A DNA stretch of 64,000 nt, taken from NCBI RefSeq assembly GCF_016921115.1, contig NZ_JAFFZS010000009.1, forward strand, positions 185,496 through 249,495, read 5' to 3'. The notes under the pieces were generated by a model that saw only the letters and a list, made by a program, of their open reading frames with translations, did no database searches and was not told the origin of the DNA. The translations under genes and the position numbers were made by a program. Source of the DNA: Streptomyces actuosus (GTDB lineage Bacteria; Actinomycetota; Actinomycetes; Streptomycetales; Streptomycetaceae). Below, in pieces: positions 26,474 to 36,021 of this stretch (position 1 is its first letter; each line of letters begins with the position of its first letter).

Positions 26474-26880
26474 TTAAAGGGTGCCTTTCTCGGCTGCCCA
26501 GACACAGTCTTGCCCAGTAGCCGCAAGGGTCGAGCGTCCCAAAAACGGAGCCGCACCCAGGACGCGTTTTCCGAGCTGGGGCCGGGATCGCCGGCGGGCA
26601 CGCGCGGGAACTTCCGGGCCGCTCTCCCCCACCCAGGCGGGTTCGCCGGGCACTGTGGGCAGTCGATGCCCCATGCGTCCGAGCGTTCTTCGCGGTGGGC
26701 ATCGGCCGGCAGGCAATCCTCGGGGGCGTAGCCGAACCGGGGGCAGGAGCGGCAACGGGTCGGCACCCACAGGTGGTTATCTCCGCTGAGCGAGACACGG
26801 CCATCGGGCCTGGCCCTCGTCGCGGCGGCCTCCCGGTGGGGGCGCAAGGAAGCCCCGGACAGACAGCCGGGACAGCGCAT
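26474..26880 (-). pseudogene. Cys-rich small protein gene interrupted by the IS
   Basis: From ATG 26878-26880 a frame encodes MRCPGCLSGASLRPHRE with further CRSC and CPQC pairs, a pattern suggesting zinc binding. The frame runs through the TTAA target into the IS, where it ends at 26419. Removing the IS and one TTAA copy joins it in frame to 24658 and it would continue about 33 codons to a TAG near 24548. So the IS appears to have truncated the 3' end of this gene. The family is not recognised, and a noncoding origin is possible since the sequence is Arg/Pro-rich. Confidence 0.45.
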
Positions 26881-26885
26881 GAGCG

Positions 26886-26990
26886 GTGACGAAGTGACGA
26901 AGTGACCCTGAATCCGGGTTACCCCTTATAGATAGTGTTTTTAGTTCTACGCATGGAATGGGACTAAACGTCATTCCGTCACTTCGTCAC
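26886..26990. repeat. Mirrored GTGAC/GTCAC iteron-like array
   Basis: Three GTGAC units at exact 8-bp spacing (26886, 26894, 26902) face three inverted units, GTCAT, GTCAC and GTCAC, at 8-bp spacing (26970, 26978, 26986). The 63 bp between them are AT-rich for this genome (TTATAGATAGTGTTTTTAG). The array lies upstream of the Cys-rich gene and downstream of the integrase. It could be an operator set, a replication-type iteron region or an accessory site for recombination. Confidence 0.7.
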
Positions 26991-27056
26991 CACGTAGGCG
27001 CCAGCGGGGCCGTCCGCGCTGTCCCGACACGCTCACGCGGGGCCGCGACAAATGAA

Positions 27057-27083
27057 CAAGGCCGGATCCGATGCTCGGCCTTG
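27057..27083 (-). terminator. Integrase terminator hairpin
   Basis: Perfect 8-bp stem CAAGGCCG (27057-27064) / CGGCCTTG (27076-27083) with an 11-nt loop, 11 bp beyond the integrase stop codon on the minus strand. Confidence 0.6.
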
Positions 27084-27093
27084 TGCTTCGAAC

Positions 27094-28755
27094 TCACTTC
27101 TTGGTGATGGTGTCCTTCTTCGACAGCCAGTCGAACTCAAGCCGTTCCAAGATCGGGGTGTGATCCCCCTGCCGTGCTGCGGGCTTGACCGTGATGCCCT
27201 TCTTTCCAAGGGCGCACTTCAGGAGCATCCGCTTGTCCGCCATGTCCGCCGCTTCCCATGCCTCACGCAGGGTGTCGATCTGGGTGAGGGGCGAGAGGTC
27301 TGCCTCCGCATCCAACGCCTCAAGGGTCGCGGCGGTGCTCTCGATAACAGCGCGCTGCCCTTCGCTCAGCTCCTCGAAGCGCTCATCGTCCATCTTCCCG
27401 TACACGTAGAAGTCGTCCTCGAGCTTCTTCACACGCCGCTGGGCGGCCTCAAGGGCCTTCTGGGCCTCTTCCTTCTTCGCCTGCGTTTCGGGGTCCGCGA
27501 AGGCGAGCCACCGGCGGGCTATCTCGATGACCACCGGGTCACCCGGTTCAAGGGCCGTGATGTGGTGGATCCAAGCCTGTCCAACCGCGTGGTCGATGCG
27601 GTCGGCGAGGGTCACCACTCCCTCGCAGATCGACTTGCCCCGCGTCTGCCGGACCTCGCACCGGTAGCGTCCGCCACGGTGGCTCATCGAGCCGCCGCAC
27701 GGTTCAAGCTCGCCCGTGCCCTTCTTGTCCCGCATCCGCCCGCATCGGTAGCTCCCCGTCCCCAGGTACTTCGCTTCCGGCTTCCCCTTCGCCCACCGTT
27801 CATCGGTCCGTTCGGCGATGAGGGACTTGATCTTGAACCACTCGCCCGGCGTCACAACCCCCCTACCGCACATGACGACTTCGCCCTTCTCGTTGCGCAG
27901 GGGCTCGCCGTACCCCTCCCAACTGTCCAAGGGGTTGCCGTGCTCGTCCGTCTTGCGCCGCCGGACCGGGACCATGCCCGCGAAGAGCGGGGACTGAGCC
28001 AGCTTGCTCACCGCCGTGGGCGACCAGGTGGCACCGCTCCGGGTCCGGTACCCCTCCTCATTGAGTTGGTGGGCCGTGTCCTTCGTCGTCTTCTTGTCGA
28101 GCAAGAGATCCGCCAGCCTGCGAGCTGTGCCGTACTCGTCGGGATGAGGTTCGACCTTGCCGCTTCCGGGGGCGCTGTAGAGACCGAACGGTGGCCTGCC
28201 CGTTCCTCTTCGGCCTTCCGCCTTGTGCGAGTCATGGCCGATCTTCACGCGCTTCGCTATGTCCTTCGCTTCCTCCCTGGCGCGTTCGCTCAGGATCGCG
28301 AAGACCATGCGGCCGCCCTGTGATGAGTCCAGCCCTTCGGATACGGAGACGAGCCGCGATTGCCGGCGGTCGAACTCGTCTAGCATCCGGCCCACCGCAC
28401 CCATGCCGCGCCGGTCGAAGCGGTCCGTCTTCCACACACCGAGCGTCTTGGACCTGCCGTCCATGATCGCTTGTGTGGCCTTCTCGAACTCCCTGCGCCG
28501 TACGTAGGTCTTGGAAGCCGAGAGTTGTTCAAACCAGACGTGCCGGATCTGAAGCCCGTTCGCCTGCGCCCAGCGCACCACGTCTCGCAGGTGCCCCCGC
28601 AGCGTGGCCAGGTCTTCCTTCTTGTTGCTGCGTCGCAGGTAGGCATCCATGAGGTCGGACGGGTCCGCCGTCGCAGGCTTGTCCAATCCCAGGGTTTCCA
28701 GTTCCTCAGGGCTGAGCCCCAACCCGACGAGCGTCGCGTGATCCTCGCGCACCAC
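27094..28755 (-). CDS. int: Large serine integrase
   Basis: A 553-residue protein starting at GTG 28753-28755 (or the adjacent GTG at 28752), with GAGGGGG upstream. The N-terminal resolvase domain has the catalytic Ser43 in DAYLRRSNKKEDL and the downstream VWKTDRFDRRG and SERAREEAKDIAKRV segments. A recombinase domain follows (GTGRPPFGLY, DTAHQLNEEGYRTRSG), then a zinc ribbon (YRCGRM, LEPCGG, YRCEV, ICEG) and a coiled-coil stretch around EEAQKALEAAQRRVKKLEDD. These are the domains of phiC31-type integrases. It is 58 bp from the attR core, as expected for the integrase driving this insertion. Confidence 0.95.
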   Translation of the reverse strand: MVREDHATLVGLGLSPEELETLGLDKPATADPSDLMDAYLRRSNKKEDLATLRGHLRDVVRWAQANGLQIRHVWFEQLSASKTYVRRREFEKATQAIMDGRSKTLGVWKTDRFDRRGMGAVGRMLDEFDRRQSRLVSVSEGLDSSQGGRMVFAILSERAREEAKDIAKRVKIGHDSHKAEGRRGTGRPPFGLYSAPGSGKVEPHPDEYGTARRLADLLLDKKTTKDTAHQLNEEGYRTRSGATWSPTAVSKLAQSPLFAGMVPVRRRKTDEHGNPLDSWEGYGEPLRNEKGEVVMCGRGVVTPGEWFKIKSLIAERTDERWAKGKPEAKYLGTGSYRCGRMRDKKGTGELEPCGGSMSHRGGRYRCEVRQTRGKSICEGVVTLADRIDHAVGQAWIHHITALEPGDPVVIEIARRWLAFADPETQAKKEEAQKALEAAQRRVKKLEDDFYVYGKMDDERFEELSEGQRAVIESTAATLEALDAEADLSPLTQIDTLREAWEAADMADKRMLLKCALGKKGITVKPAARQGDHTPILERLEFDWLSKKDTITKK

Positions 28756-28799
28756 AACCCCCTCTGTTCTCAGGGGAAATGGTACGGAAGTGATGGACC

Positions 28800-29609
<810 letters not shown>

Positions 29610-29940
29610 GGCCCCATCCTTGCGCACCCGCCTGCCCGCCCCGCCCCTACGCCACGGGCACACGCGAGGACGGGACACGGGGCGACTGCCGTGGCGGACC
29701 CCCCCCCCGCGCGTTCCCGGAGCGGCTGCGGGGTCCCGGGTGTCTCCGCCGGACGGTTTCCTCACCGGCCGTCCGGCGGCCGGGGCACATCGGGCGGTCG
29801 ACCGGGGAACGGGGTTCTGCCGGACTGCGAGGGGGACGGCCGGGGGGTGCGGCGGCGGCCTGTGCACGGCCACGGCGCGGAGCCCGCCCGATCGGTCCGT
29901 GGGACCGGCCGGGCGGGCGGGGCGCCTATGTCCCGGCGGC
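29610..29940. other. Gene-free interval upstream of the DUF255 remnant
   Basis: The first ~60 bp resemble 21634-21700 inside the element, indicating that the element also captured the promoter region of this gene. The remainder is GC-rich with no supportable ORF. Confidence 0.5.
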
Positions 29941-30192
29941 TCAGCCCTTCTGCGGCCCGACCCGGCCGGAGGCATCGCCCTCCTGGCCGGCGGCCCGGGC
30001 CTCGGTGCCGGGGCTCTCCGTGAAGTCGACCTTGCCCATGTGCTTGTTCATGGACTTCATCAGGCCCCACACCGCCAGGGCCATCACCGCGAAGACGATG
30101 AAGCCGAGGACGCCGGGGGTGACCTTGTTCTCGTCGACCTCCTTGGCGAGGGGGACGAGGTGGGTCACTGCCAGGCTCACGCTTGCGCTCAT
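29941..30192 (-). CDS. Small single-pass membrane protein
   Basis: 83 residues from ATG 30190-30192, one base after the mca stop codon, so co-transcribed and probably translationally coupled with mca. One membrane helix ([20 protein letters not shown]) follows a short periplasmic-type N-terminus, then a basic/polar cytoplasmic tail. It is conserved next to mca in Streptomyces as far as I recall; function unknown. Confidence 0.75.
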   Translation of the reverse strand: MSASVSLAVTHLVPLAKEVDENKVTPGVLGFIVFAVMALAVWGLMKSMNKHMGKVDFTESPGTEARAAGQEGDASGRVGPQKG

Positions 30193-30193
30193 G

Positions 30194-31075
30194 TCAGGCA
30201 TTGTCGCGGATGCCCGCAAAGAGGTCGTCCTCGGGGAGGGAAGTGTCCACGAGCGACTTGGCGAGCTCGTACTCCTCCGTCGGCCAGACCTCCTTCTGGA
30301 TCTCCATCGGCACGTGGAACCAGCCGCCGTCGGGGTCGATCTGGGTGGCGTGCGCGATCAGCGCCTTGTCGCGGATCTCGTAGAAGTCGGCGCAGGGGAC
30401 GTGGGTGGTCAGCGTCCGCTCGGGGCGGTCGGAGTCGTCCCAGCGCTTGAGCCAGTCGCCGTAGGGGGACTCCAGACCGCGCTCCAGCAGGGCCCGGTGC
30501 AGGGCCTCGGTGCGGGGACGGTTGAAGCCCTGGTTGTAGTACAGCTTCTGCGGCTGGAACACCGGCCCGAACGCGTCCTCGGGGTACTTCTCGGTGTCCG
30601 CCGCGCCCTCGAACGCCACCATGGAGATCTTGTGGGTCATGATGTGGTCGGGGTGCGGGTAGCCGCCGTTCTCGTCGTAGGTGGTGATCACCTGCGGGCG
30701 GAAGGCGCGGATCTGGCGCACCAGCTCGCCGGCGGCCACGTCGACGTCCTCCAGTGCGAAGCAGCCCTCCGGCAGGGGCGGCAGGGGATCGCCCTCGGGC
30801 AGGCCGGAGTCGACGAAGCCGAGCCACTCCTGCTTCACGCCGAGGATCTCCCTGGCCTCGTCCATCTCCTTGCGGCGGACCTCGTGGATGTGCTCCTCGA
30901 TGTAGGCGTCACCCTGGAGCTTGGGATTGAGGATGGAGCCGCGCTCCCCGCCCGTGCAGGTCACCACCAGCACGTCCACCCCCTCGGACACGTACTTCGC
31001 CATGGTGGCCGCGCCCTTGCTCGACTCGTCGTCGGGGTGGGCGTGCACGGCCATCAGTCGCAGCTGGTCAGTCAA
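30194..31075 (-). CDS. mca: Mycothiol S-conjugate amidase
   Basis: The 293-residue TTG-start enzyme begins LTDQLRLMAVHAHPDDESSKG, with zinc ligands in the HPDDE motif (13-17) and a later HPDH. It matches Mca of the LmbE-like deacetylase superfamily by eye. It hydrolyses mycothiol conjugates to mercapturic acids and GlcN-Ins for detoxification in the cytoplasm. The C-terminal region (FHVPMEIQKEVWPTEEYELA) distinguishes Mca from MshB. It is followed immediately by the small membrane protein gene and is divergent from the DUF4307 gene. Confidence 0.94.
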   Translation of the reverse strand: MTDQLRLMAVHAHPDDESSKGAATMAKYVSEGVDVLVVTCTGGERGSILNPKLQGDAYIEEHIHEVRRKEMDEAREILGVKQEWLGFVDSGLPEGDPLPPLPEGCFALEDVDVAAGELVRQIRAFRPQVITTYDENGGYPHPDHIMTHKISMVAFEGAADTEKYPEDAFGPVFQPQKLYYNQGFNRPRTEALHRALLERGLESPYGDWLKRWDDSDRPERTLTTHVPCADFYEIRDKALIAHATQIDPDGGWFHVPMEIQKEVWPTEEYELAKSLVDTSLPEDDLFAGIRDNA

Positions 31076-31253
31076 GACTCAATCCTCATCAAGTCGGCGC
31101 CCCGGTGTCGGCTGGGGCGATCGGCGGCTTCTATAGTGACCGAATCGGGCGGCGAATAATTCCGGGCTCCCGGCCCGGGCTCCCGCCCCCGGCCCGGGTG
31201 CCCGCTTCCGGGCCTTCGCCCGCCCCTCCGAGGCCCCCGCCGAGAGGACGATC

Positions 31254-31652
31254 ATGAGTACGGTGAGCACGCGCGTACCGGAGGGCCGCTACGGCCGCTC
31301 CTCGGACGAGCGCTCCGACCGCACGCTCAGGGTCGTCGGTGTGGTCCTGGGCGCCGCTCTGATCGCGGTGGTCGGCTGGTTCGGCTACCACTACGTCGCC
31401 GGGACCTCCATCAGCGCCCAGGTGATCGCCTTCCAGGCCTCCGACAAGGCCGTGCAGGTGCACCTGGAGGTCCGCAAGGACGCCGGGGCGAGCGGCTACT
31501 GCACGGTGCGGTCCCAGTCCGCGGACGGTGCGGAGGTGGGCCGGGCCGACTTCCGCTTCTCCGGTGCGGACACGCGGATCGACGAGGTCGTCACGCTGCG
31601 TACGACGGCCCGGGGCAGTACGGCGGAGCTGCTGGGGTGTCACCGCGACTGA
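31254..31652 (+). CDS. DUF4307 membrane protein
   Basis: 132 residues with GAGAGGA before the ATG. An N-terminal basic region, one membrane helix (RVVGVVLGAALIAVVGWFGY) and an extracytoplasmic domain with two Cys (SGYCTV, LGCHRD) match DUF4307. Function unknown; it lies between mca and greA in actinomycetes. Confidence 0.85.
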   Translation: MSTVSTRVPEGRYGRSSDERSDRTLRVVGVVLGAALIAVVGWFGYHYVAGTSISAQVIAFQASDKAVQVHLEVRKDAGASGYCTVRSQSADGAEVGRADFRFSGADTRIDEVVTLRTTARGSTAELLGCHRD

Positions 31653-31893
31653 GCGGGGTACGTCGCACGCAGGGGTGTCCGGCGGTCCGGTCCACGCAGT
31701 GGTCCACCGTCTCCCGGGGGCGCCGCATGGTCCGCAATACGTAACCGCTGACCTGCGGCGACGTAATTCTTAGGGCTTATGTCCTCCCCCTTCGGCCCCT
31801 GAATTGTTAGGCTCGTGGTTTCGCCCATCCGAGAGAGAACATTCTTCTGGGTAGGGCGATGCTTTGTATTCCCAGTACCGACGAGGAGCACCT

Positions 31894-32394
31894 GTGACCC
31901 AGACCAGCGAGAACGTCACCTGGCTGACTCAGGAGGCGTACAACAAGCTCAGGAACGAGCTTGAGTACCTTACTGGTCCTGCGCGCTCGGAGATCGCCGC
32001 CAAGATCGCGGCTGCGCGCGAGGAGGGCGACCTGCGCGAGAACGGCGGGTACCACGCCGCCAAGGAGGAGCAGGGCAAGCAGGAGCTCCGTGTGCGCCAG
32101 CTCACTCAGCTCCTGGAGAACGCCCAGGTCGGCGAGGCTCCCACGTCCACGGACGGCACGGTCGCGCCCGGCATGGTCGTGACGATCGCCTTCGACGGTG
32201 ACGAGGACGACACGCTGACCTTCCTGCTCGCCTCCCGCGAGTACGCCAGTGCCGATGTCGAGACGTACTCACCGCAGTCCCCGCTGGGTGCCGGCGTGAT
32301 CGGCCACAAGGTCGGCGAGGACGCGGAGTACGAGCTGCCGAACGGCAGGAAGGCCTCGGTGAAGATCCTCAGCGCCGAGCCGTACAACGGCTGA
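31894..32394 (+). CDS. greA: Transcription elongation factor GreA
   Basis: The 166-residue GTG-start protein has a GAGGAG ribosome site. The N-terminal coiled coil carries the acidic tip in AAAREEGDLRENGGYHAAKE and the C-terminal FKBP-like domain ends YELPNGRKASVKILSAEPY. It stimulates cleavage of backtracked RNA by RNA polymerase. A perfect bidirectional terminator follows. Confidence 0.95.
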   Translation: MTQTSENVTWLTQEAYNKLRNELEYLTGPARSEIAAKIAAAREEGDLRENGGYHAAKEEQGKQELRVRQLTQLLENAQVGEAPTSTDGTVAPGMVVTIAFDGDEDDTLTFLLASREYASADVETYSPQSPLGAGVIGHKVGEDAEYELPNGRKASVKILSAEPYNG

Positions 32395-32432
32395 CCTCCT
32401 GAGGGACCGGACAGGTCCTCGGGCCAGGACCC

Positions 32433-32474
32433 GACGAAGCCCCCGGCGCCCCGCGCGGCGCCGGGGGCTTCGTC
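32433..32474. terminator. Bidirectional terminator between greA and the ABC exporter
   Basis: An 18-bp perfect stem (32433-32450 with 32457-32474) and 6-nt loop separate the convergent greA and ABC permease genes. Confidence 0.8.
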
Positions 32475-32483
32475 ATGGGCGGG

Positions 32484-33341
32484 TCAGCCGGTGGCGGAGC
32501 GGTACTTGCGGACCGCCAGCGTCCGGAACACCACGACGATCAGCAGGGACCACAGCACGGATGCCCATACCGCGTGCTGCATGGGCCAGGCGTCCGGCAC
32601 CGGATAGCCGGGCGGCAGGTTGCCGAACAACTCGCGGCAGGCCTGCACGGTGGCGCTGAACGGGTTCCAGTCGGCGATGGTCTGGAGGAACGTGGGCATG
32701 TTCTCCGACGGCACGAACGCGTTCGAGATGAACGTCAGCGGGAACAGCCAGATCAGACCGCCGGAGGTGGCCGCCTCCGGGGTGCGCACGGACAGGCCGA
32801 TGAGCGCGCCGATCCAGGAGAACGCGTAGCCGAGCAGGAGCAGCAGGCCGAATCCGGCGAGCACCTCGCCGAGGTTCTCGTGGGTGCGCCAGCCGACCAG
32901 GAGGGCCACGGCGGCCAGGACCACCAGGGTCAGGGTCGTCTGCACCAGGTCGGCGAGGGTCCGGCCGGTGAGCACCGCCCCTCGTGCCATGGGCAGCGAG
33001 CGGAACCGGTCGATGAGGCCCTTGTGCATGTCGTCGGCGATACCCGCGCCCGCTCCGGCGGTGGCGAACGTGACGGTCTGCGCGAAGATGCCCGCCATCA
33101 GGAACTCGCGGTATCCGGAGGGGCTGAGTCCCGCACCGGGGACGTTGATCGAGCCACCGAAGACGTAGCTGAACAGCACCACGAACATGATGGGCTGGAC
33201 CAGCCCGAAGACGACCACTTCGGGGATCCGGGTCATGCGGATCAGGTTGCGCTTGGCGATCACCAGGGCGTCGCGGACGGACTGCACGACCGGGTTGGCG
33301 GCGGGCGGGGTGATCAGTGCGGTGTCGGGGACGGCGCTCAC
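32484..33341 (-). CDS. ABC-2 exporter permease (DrrB-like)
   Basis: 285 residues from GTG 33339-33341, overlapping the ATPase stop by four bases (GTGA). Six membrane segments and the ABC-2 signature (MTRIPEVVVFGLVQPIMFVVLF, DRFRSLPMARGAVL, PLTFISNAFVP) match daunorubicin-resistance type permeases. It pairs with the upstream ATPase to export an unknown compound. Confidence 0.92.
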   Translation of the reverse strand: MSAVPDTALITPPAANPVVQSVRDALVIAKRNLIRMTRIPEVVVFGLVQPIMFVVLFSYVFGGSINVPGAGLSPSGYREFLMAGIFAQTVTFATAGAGAGIADDMHKGLIDRFRSLPMARGAVLTGRTLADLVQTTLTLVVLAAVALLVGWRTHENLGEVLAGFGLLLLLGYAFSWIGALIGLSVRTPEAATSGGLIWLFPLTFISNAFVPSENMPTFLQTIADWNPFSATVQACRELFGNLPPGYPVPDAWPMQHAVWASVLWSLLIVVVFRTLAVRKYRSATG

Positions 33342-34351
33342 TTGGCGGCCTCCTCGGCGTGCTGCTCGACGGGGTCGGCGACGGTCTCCGGGCCTGCCTC
33401 CGCGCCCTCGGCCTCGGCGACGTGCCCCGTCAGGGAGAGGAAGACGTCGTCGAGGGTGGGTCGGCGCAGACCGATGTCGTCGATCTCGATGCCGCGGGAG
33501 TCGAGTTCGCGGATGACCTCGGCGAGCAGCTTGGCGCCACCCGTGACCGGCACCACGAGCTTGCGCATGTGGTCCTCGACGGTGGTCTCGCCCTTGCCGA
33601 AGCCGCTCAGCACCGCGAAGGCGGTGGGGATGTCCTCGCGTTCGTGGACGACGACCTCGACGCGCTCGCCGCCGGTGCGGGCCTTGAGCTCGTCGGAGGT
33701 GCCGCGGGCGATGACGCGGCCGTGGTCGACGACGGCGATCTCGTGCGCCAGGTGGTCGGCCTCCTCCAGGTACTGGGTGGTGAGCAGCAGCGTGGTGCCG
33801 CTGGAGACGAGCCGCTTGATGACGTCCCACAGCAGCTGCCGGTTGCGGGGGTCGAGGCCGGTCGTCGGTTCGTCCATGAACATCACGGGCGGGTGGGCGA
33901 CGAGTGCCGCCGCGAGGTCCAGGCGGCGCCGCATGCCGCCGGAGTAGGTCTTGGCCGGGCGGTCGGCGGCGTCGGCGAGGTCGAACTGCTCCAGCAGGCC
34001 GGCGGCCCGGGCCTTCGCGTCCCTGGCCCGCATCTGGTAGAGCCGGCCGACCATCTGGAGGTTCTCCCGGCCGGTCAGGTACTCGTCGACCGCGGCGAAC
34101 TGGCCGGACAGGCCGATCGAGCGCCGCACCTCGTTGGGCTGCTTGAGGACGTCCAGGCCGGCGACGACGGCCCGGCCCCGGTCGGGGCGCAGCAAGGTGG
34201 TGAGGCAGCGGACCGTGGTGGTCTTGCCCGCGCCGTTCGGCCCGAGGAGGCCCAGGACGGTGCCCTCGGGCACGTCGAGGTCGACGCCGTCCAGAGCTTT
34301 GACGTCGCCGAAGGTCTTGACCAGGCCTTCGGCGTAGATGGCGCCTGGCAT
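33338..34351 (-). CDS. ABC exporter ATPase (DrrA-like)
   Basis: 337 residues; ATG 34349-34351 is chosen because GGAG lies at the right distance (GTGGAGACACACATG). Walker A GPNGAGKTTT, signature YSGGMRRRLDLA, Walker B VMFMDEPTTGLD and the H-loop region are intact, with a C-terminal DrrA-type extension. It energises the DrrB-like permease. A perfect inverted repeat lies in the promoter region at 34563-34578. Confidence 0.93.
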   Translation of the reverse strand: MPGAIYAEGLVKTFGDVKALDGVDLDVPEGTVLGLLGPNGAGKTTTVRCLTTLLRPDRGRAVVAGLDVLKQPNEVRRSIGLSGQFAAVDEYLTGRENLQMVGRLYQMRARDAKARAAGLLEQFDLADAADRPAKTYSGGMRRRLDLAAALVAHPPVMFMDEPTTGLDPRNRQLLWDVIKRLVSSGTTLLLTTQYLEEADHLAHEIAVVDHGRVIARGTSDELKARTGGERVEVVVHEREDIPTAFAVLSGFGKGETTVEDHMRKLVVPVTGGAKLLAEVIRELDSRGIEIDDIGLRRPTLDDVFLSLTGHVAEAEGAEAGPETVADPVEQHAEEAAK

Positions 34352-34469
34352 GTGTGTCTCCACGTCGTCGGAGGGTGCTTCGGAAAGCCTAGATTTGAGT
34401 GGATAGGTCCGCCCGGCGGGCGGCCGACCCGATGGTGGCCGGGGCGGTCCGGCAGGCGGCGCGGCGGAC

Positions 34470-34505
34470 GGCCTGGGGGATGGCCTGGGGGATGGCCTGG
34501 GGGAT
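34470..34505. repeat. 12-bp tandem repeat, three copies
   Basis: Three exact copies of GGCCTGGGGGAT occur in the untranslated region upstream of the DrrA-like gene. Confidence 0.85.
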
Positions 34506-34562
34506 GGTGCAGAGGAAGGCATGGCGGACAGGGCCGGGCACCTTCTCCCAGTGTCGACTGTA

Positions 34563-34578
34563 ACGCGATGTATCGCGT
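34563..34578. promoter_or_regulatory. Operator-like palindrome upstream of the DrrAB-type genes
   Basis: ACGCGAT-GT-ATCGCGT is a perfect 7-bp inverted repeat. On the minus strand it is immediately followed by TTACAGT, a plausible -10 hexamer (TACAGT, 34555-34560), so a bound protein would block the promoter. Related ATGTATCGCG-type sites are, to my recollection, bound by PadR/TetR regulators of Streptomyces exporters. Confidence 0.6.
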
Positions 34579-34648
34579 CCCTCGACGGATTTCCCCGACG
34601 GGGTGGTGTGCTCCTTCGCGCTCCGGTGCCGCCCGGCGCCCCGGTGCC

Positions 34649-35878
34649 TCAGCCGATGACCGTGTACCCCGCGTCGCGCAGGGCCCGGCCGACCTCGGCG
34701 CAGTGCTCCGGCCCCTTGGTCTCCAGATGCAGCTCGACCTCCGCCTCCGTGAGCCCGAGCCGTGGGTCCGTCCGCACATGGCTCACGTCGAGGACGTTGG
34801 CGTCCACCACCGACAACACCCCGAGCAGCGCCGCCAGCGCCCCCGGCCGGTCCGTCAGCCGCACCCGGACCGCCAGGTAGCGGCCCTGCGCCGCCAGGCC
34901 GTGCCGCAGGATGCGCTGCAGCAGCAGCGGGTCGACGTTGCCGCCGGACAGCACCGCCACCACGGGCCCCTCGAAGACCCCGGGGTCGCCGAGGAGCGCC
35001 GCGACGGGGCTCGCCCCGGCGGGCTCCACGACCAGCTTGGCCCGCTCCAGGCACAGCAGCAGCGCGGTCGACAGCTGGTCCTCGGTCACCGTGCGGACCT
35101 CGTCCACCAGGTCTGCGACGATCCCGAACGGCACGTCGCCGGGTCGGCCGACCTTGATCCCGTCCGCCATCGTCACCGGGTGCTCGATCGCCACCGGGTG
35201 CCCGGCGGCCAGCGACGGCGGGTACGCGGCGGCGCCCTCGGCCTGCACGCCGACGATCCGCACGTCGGGCCGCAGCGACTTCACCGCGACGGCGATCCCC
35301 GCAGCGAGCCCGCCGCCGCCGACGCCGACGACGATCGTGCCCACCTCGGGGCACTGCTCCAGGATCTCCAGGCCCACCGTGCCCTGCCCCGCGATGATGT
35401 CGGGGTGGTCGAAGGGGTGGATGAACACCGCGCCCGTCGCCGCCGCGTACTCCTGGGCCGCGGCCAGCGTCTCGTCGACGACCTGGCCGTGCAGGCGCAC
35501 CTCGGCGCCGTAGTCCCGGGTCGCGCTGATCTTCGGCAGCGGGGCGCCCTTCGGCATGAACACCGTCGCGTGCACCCCGAGCAGCGCCGACGCCAGGGCG
35601 ACGCCCTGCGCGTGGTTGCCGGCGCTCGCCGCGACGACGCCGGCCGCGCGCTGCTCGGGCAGCAGACCGGCGATCCTGACGTAGGCGCCGCGCAGCTTGA
35701 ACGACCCCGTGCGCTGAAGGTTCTCGCACTTGAAGTGCACCGGCGAGCCCACCAGCTGCGACAGCCGCCGGCTGCCCTCCACGGCGGTCACACGCGCGAC
35801 ACCGCTGAGCATCTTCTGGGCCCCGCGGACGTCGTCGAGGGTGACGGGCGGCAGGGGTGCGGCCGTACGGTGGTTCAT
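34649..35878 (-). CDS. ilvA: Threonine ammonia-lyase (threonine dehydratase)
   Basis: 409 residues. PLP Lys lies in GSFKLRGAY, the Gly-rich phosphate loop in VGVGGGGLAAGIAV, and a C-terminal ACT-like domain in RLTDRPGALAALLGVL. It deaminates threonine to 2-oxobutyrate for isoleucine synthesis or catabolism. The single short ACT domain is more like catabolic-type enzymes, so regulation may not be classical isoleucine feedback. It is divergent from the MarR gene. Confidence 0.92.
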   Translation of the reverse strand: MNHRTAAPLPPVTLDDVRGAQKMLSGVARVTAVEGSRRLSQLVGSPVHFKCENLQRTGSFKLRGAYVRIAGLLPEQRAAGVVAASAGNHAQGVALASALLGVHATVFMPKGAPLPKISATRDYGAEVRLHGQVVDETLAAAQEYAAATGAVFIHPFDHPDIIAGQGTVGLEILEQCPEVGTIVVGVGGGGLAAGIAVAVKSLRPDVRIVGVQAEGAAAYPPSLAAGHPVAIEHPVTMADGIKVGRPGDVPFGIVADLVDEVRTVTEDQLSTALLLCLERAKLVVEPAGASPVAALLGDPGVFEGPVVAVLSGGNVDPLLLQRILRHGLAAQGRYLAVRVRLTDRPGALAALLGVLSVVDANVLDVSHVRTDPRLGLTEAEVELHLETKGPEHCAEVGRALRDAGYTVIG

Positions 35879-36021
35879 GACGCAAGTCTCGCAGTTCACA
35901 CCCGCCCGGACCCGCTGTGACCAACCGGCGAGACGGGATCGCGCACCCTCGGTACGGGCGGCGCCCCGTCCGCGTACCCTGTCCCCCAACCAGCAGCCCT
36001 CCACGAAGTGAGCCCCCGGCC

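Noticed and set aside
33317..35920. 867-codon plus-strand open frame
   Set aside because: Antisense to the DrrA-like and ilvA genes, which carry clear family motifs; the translation is low-complexity.
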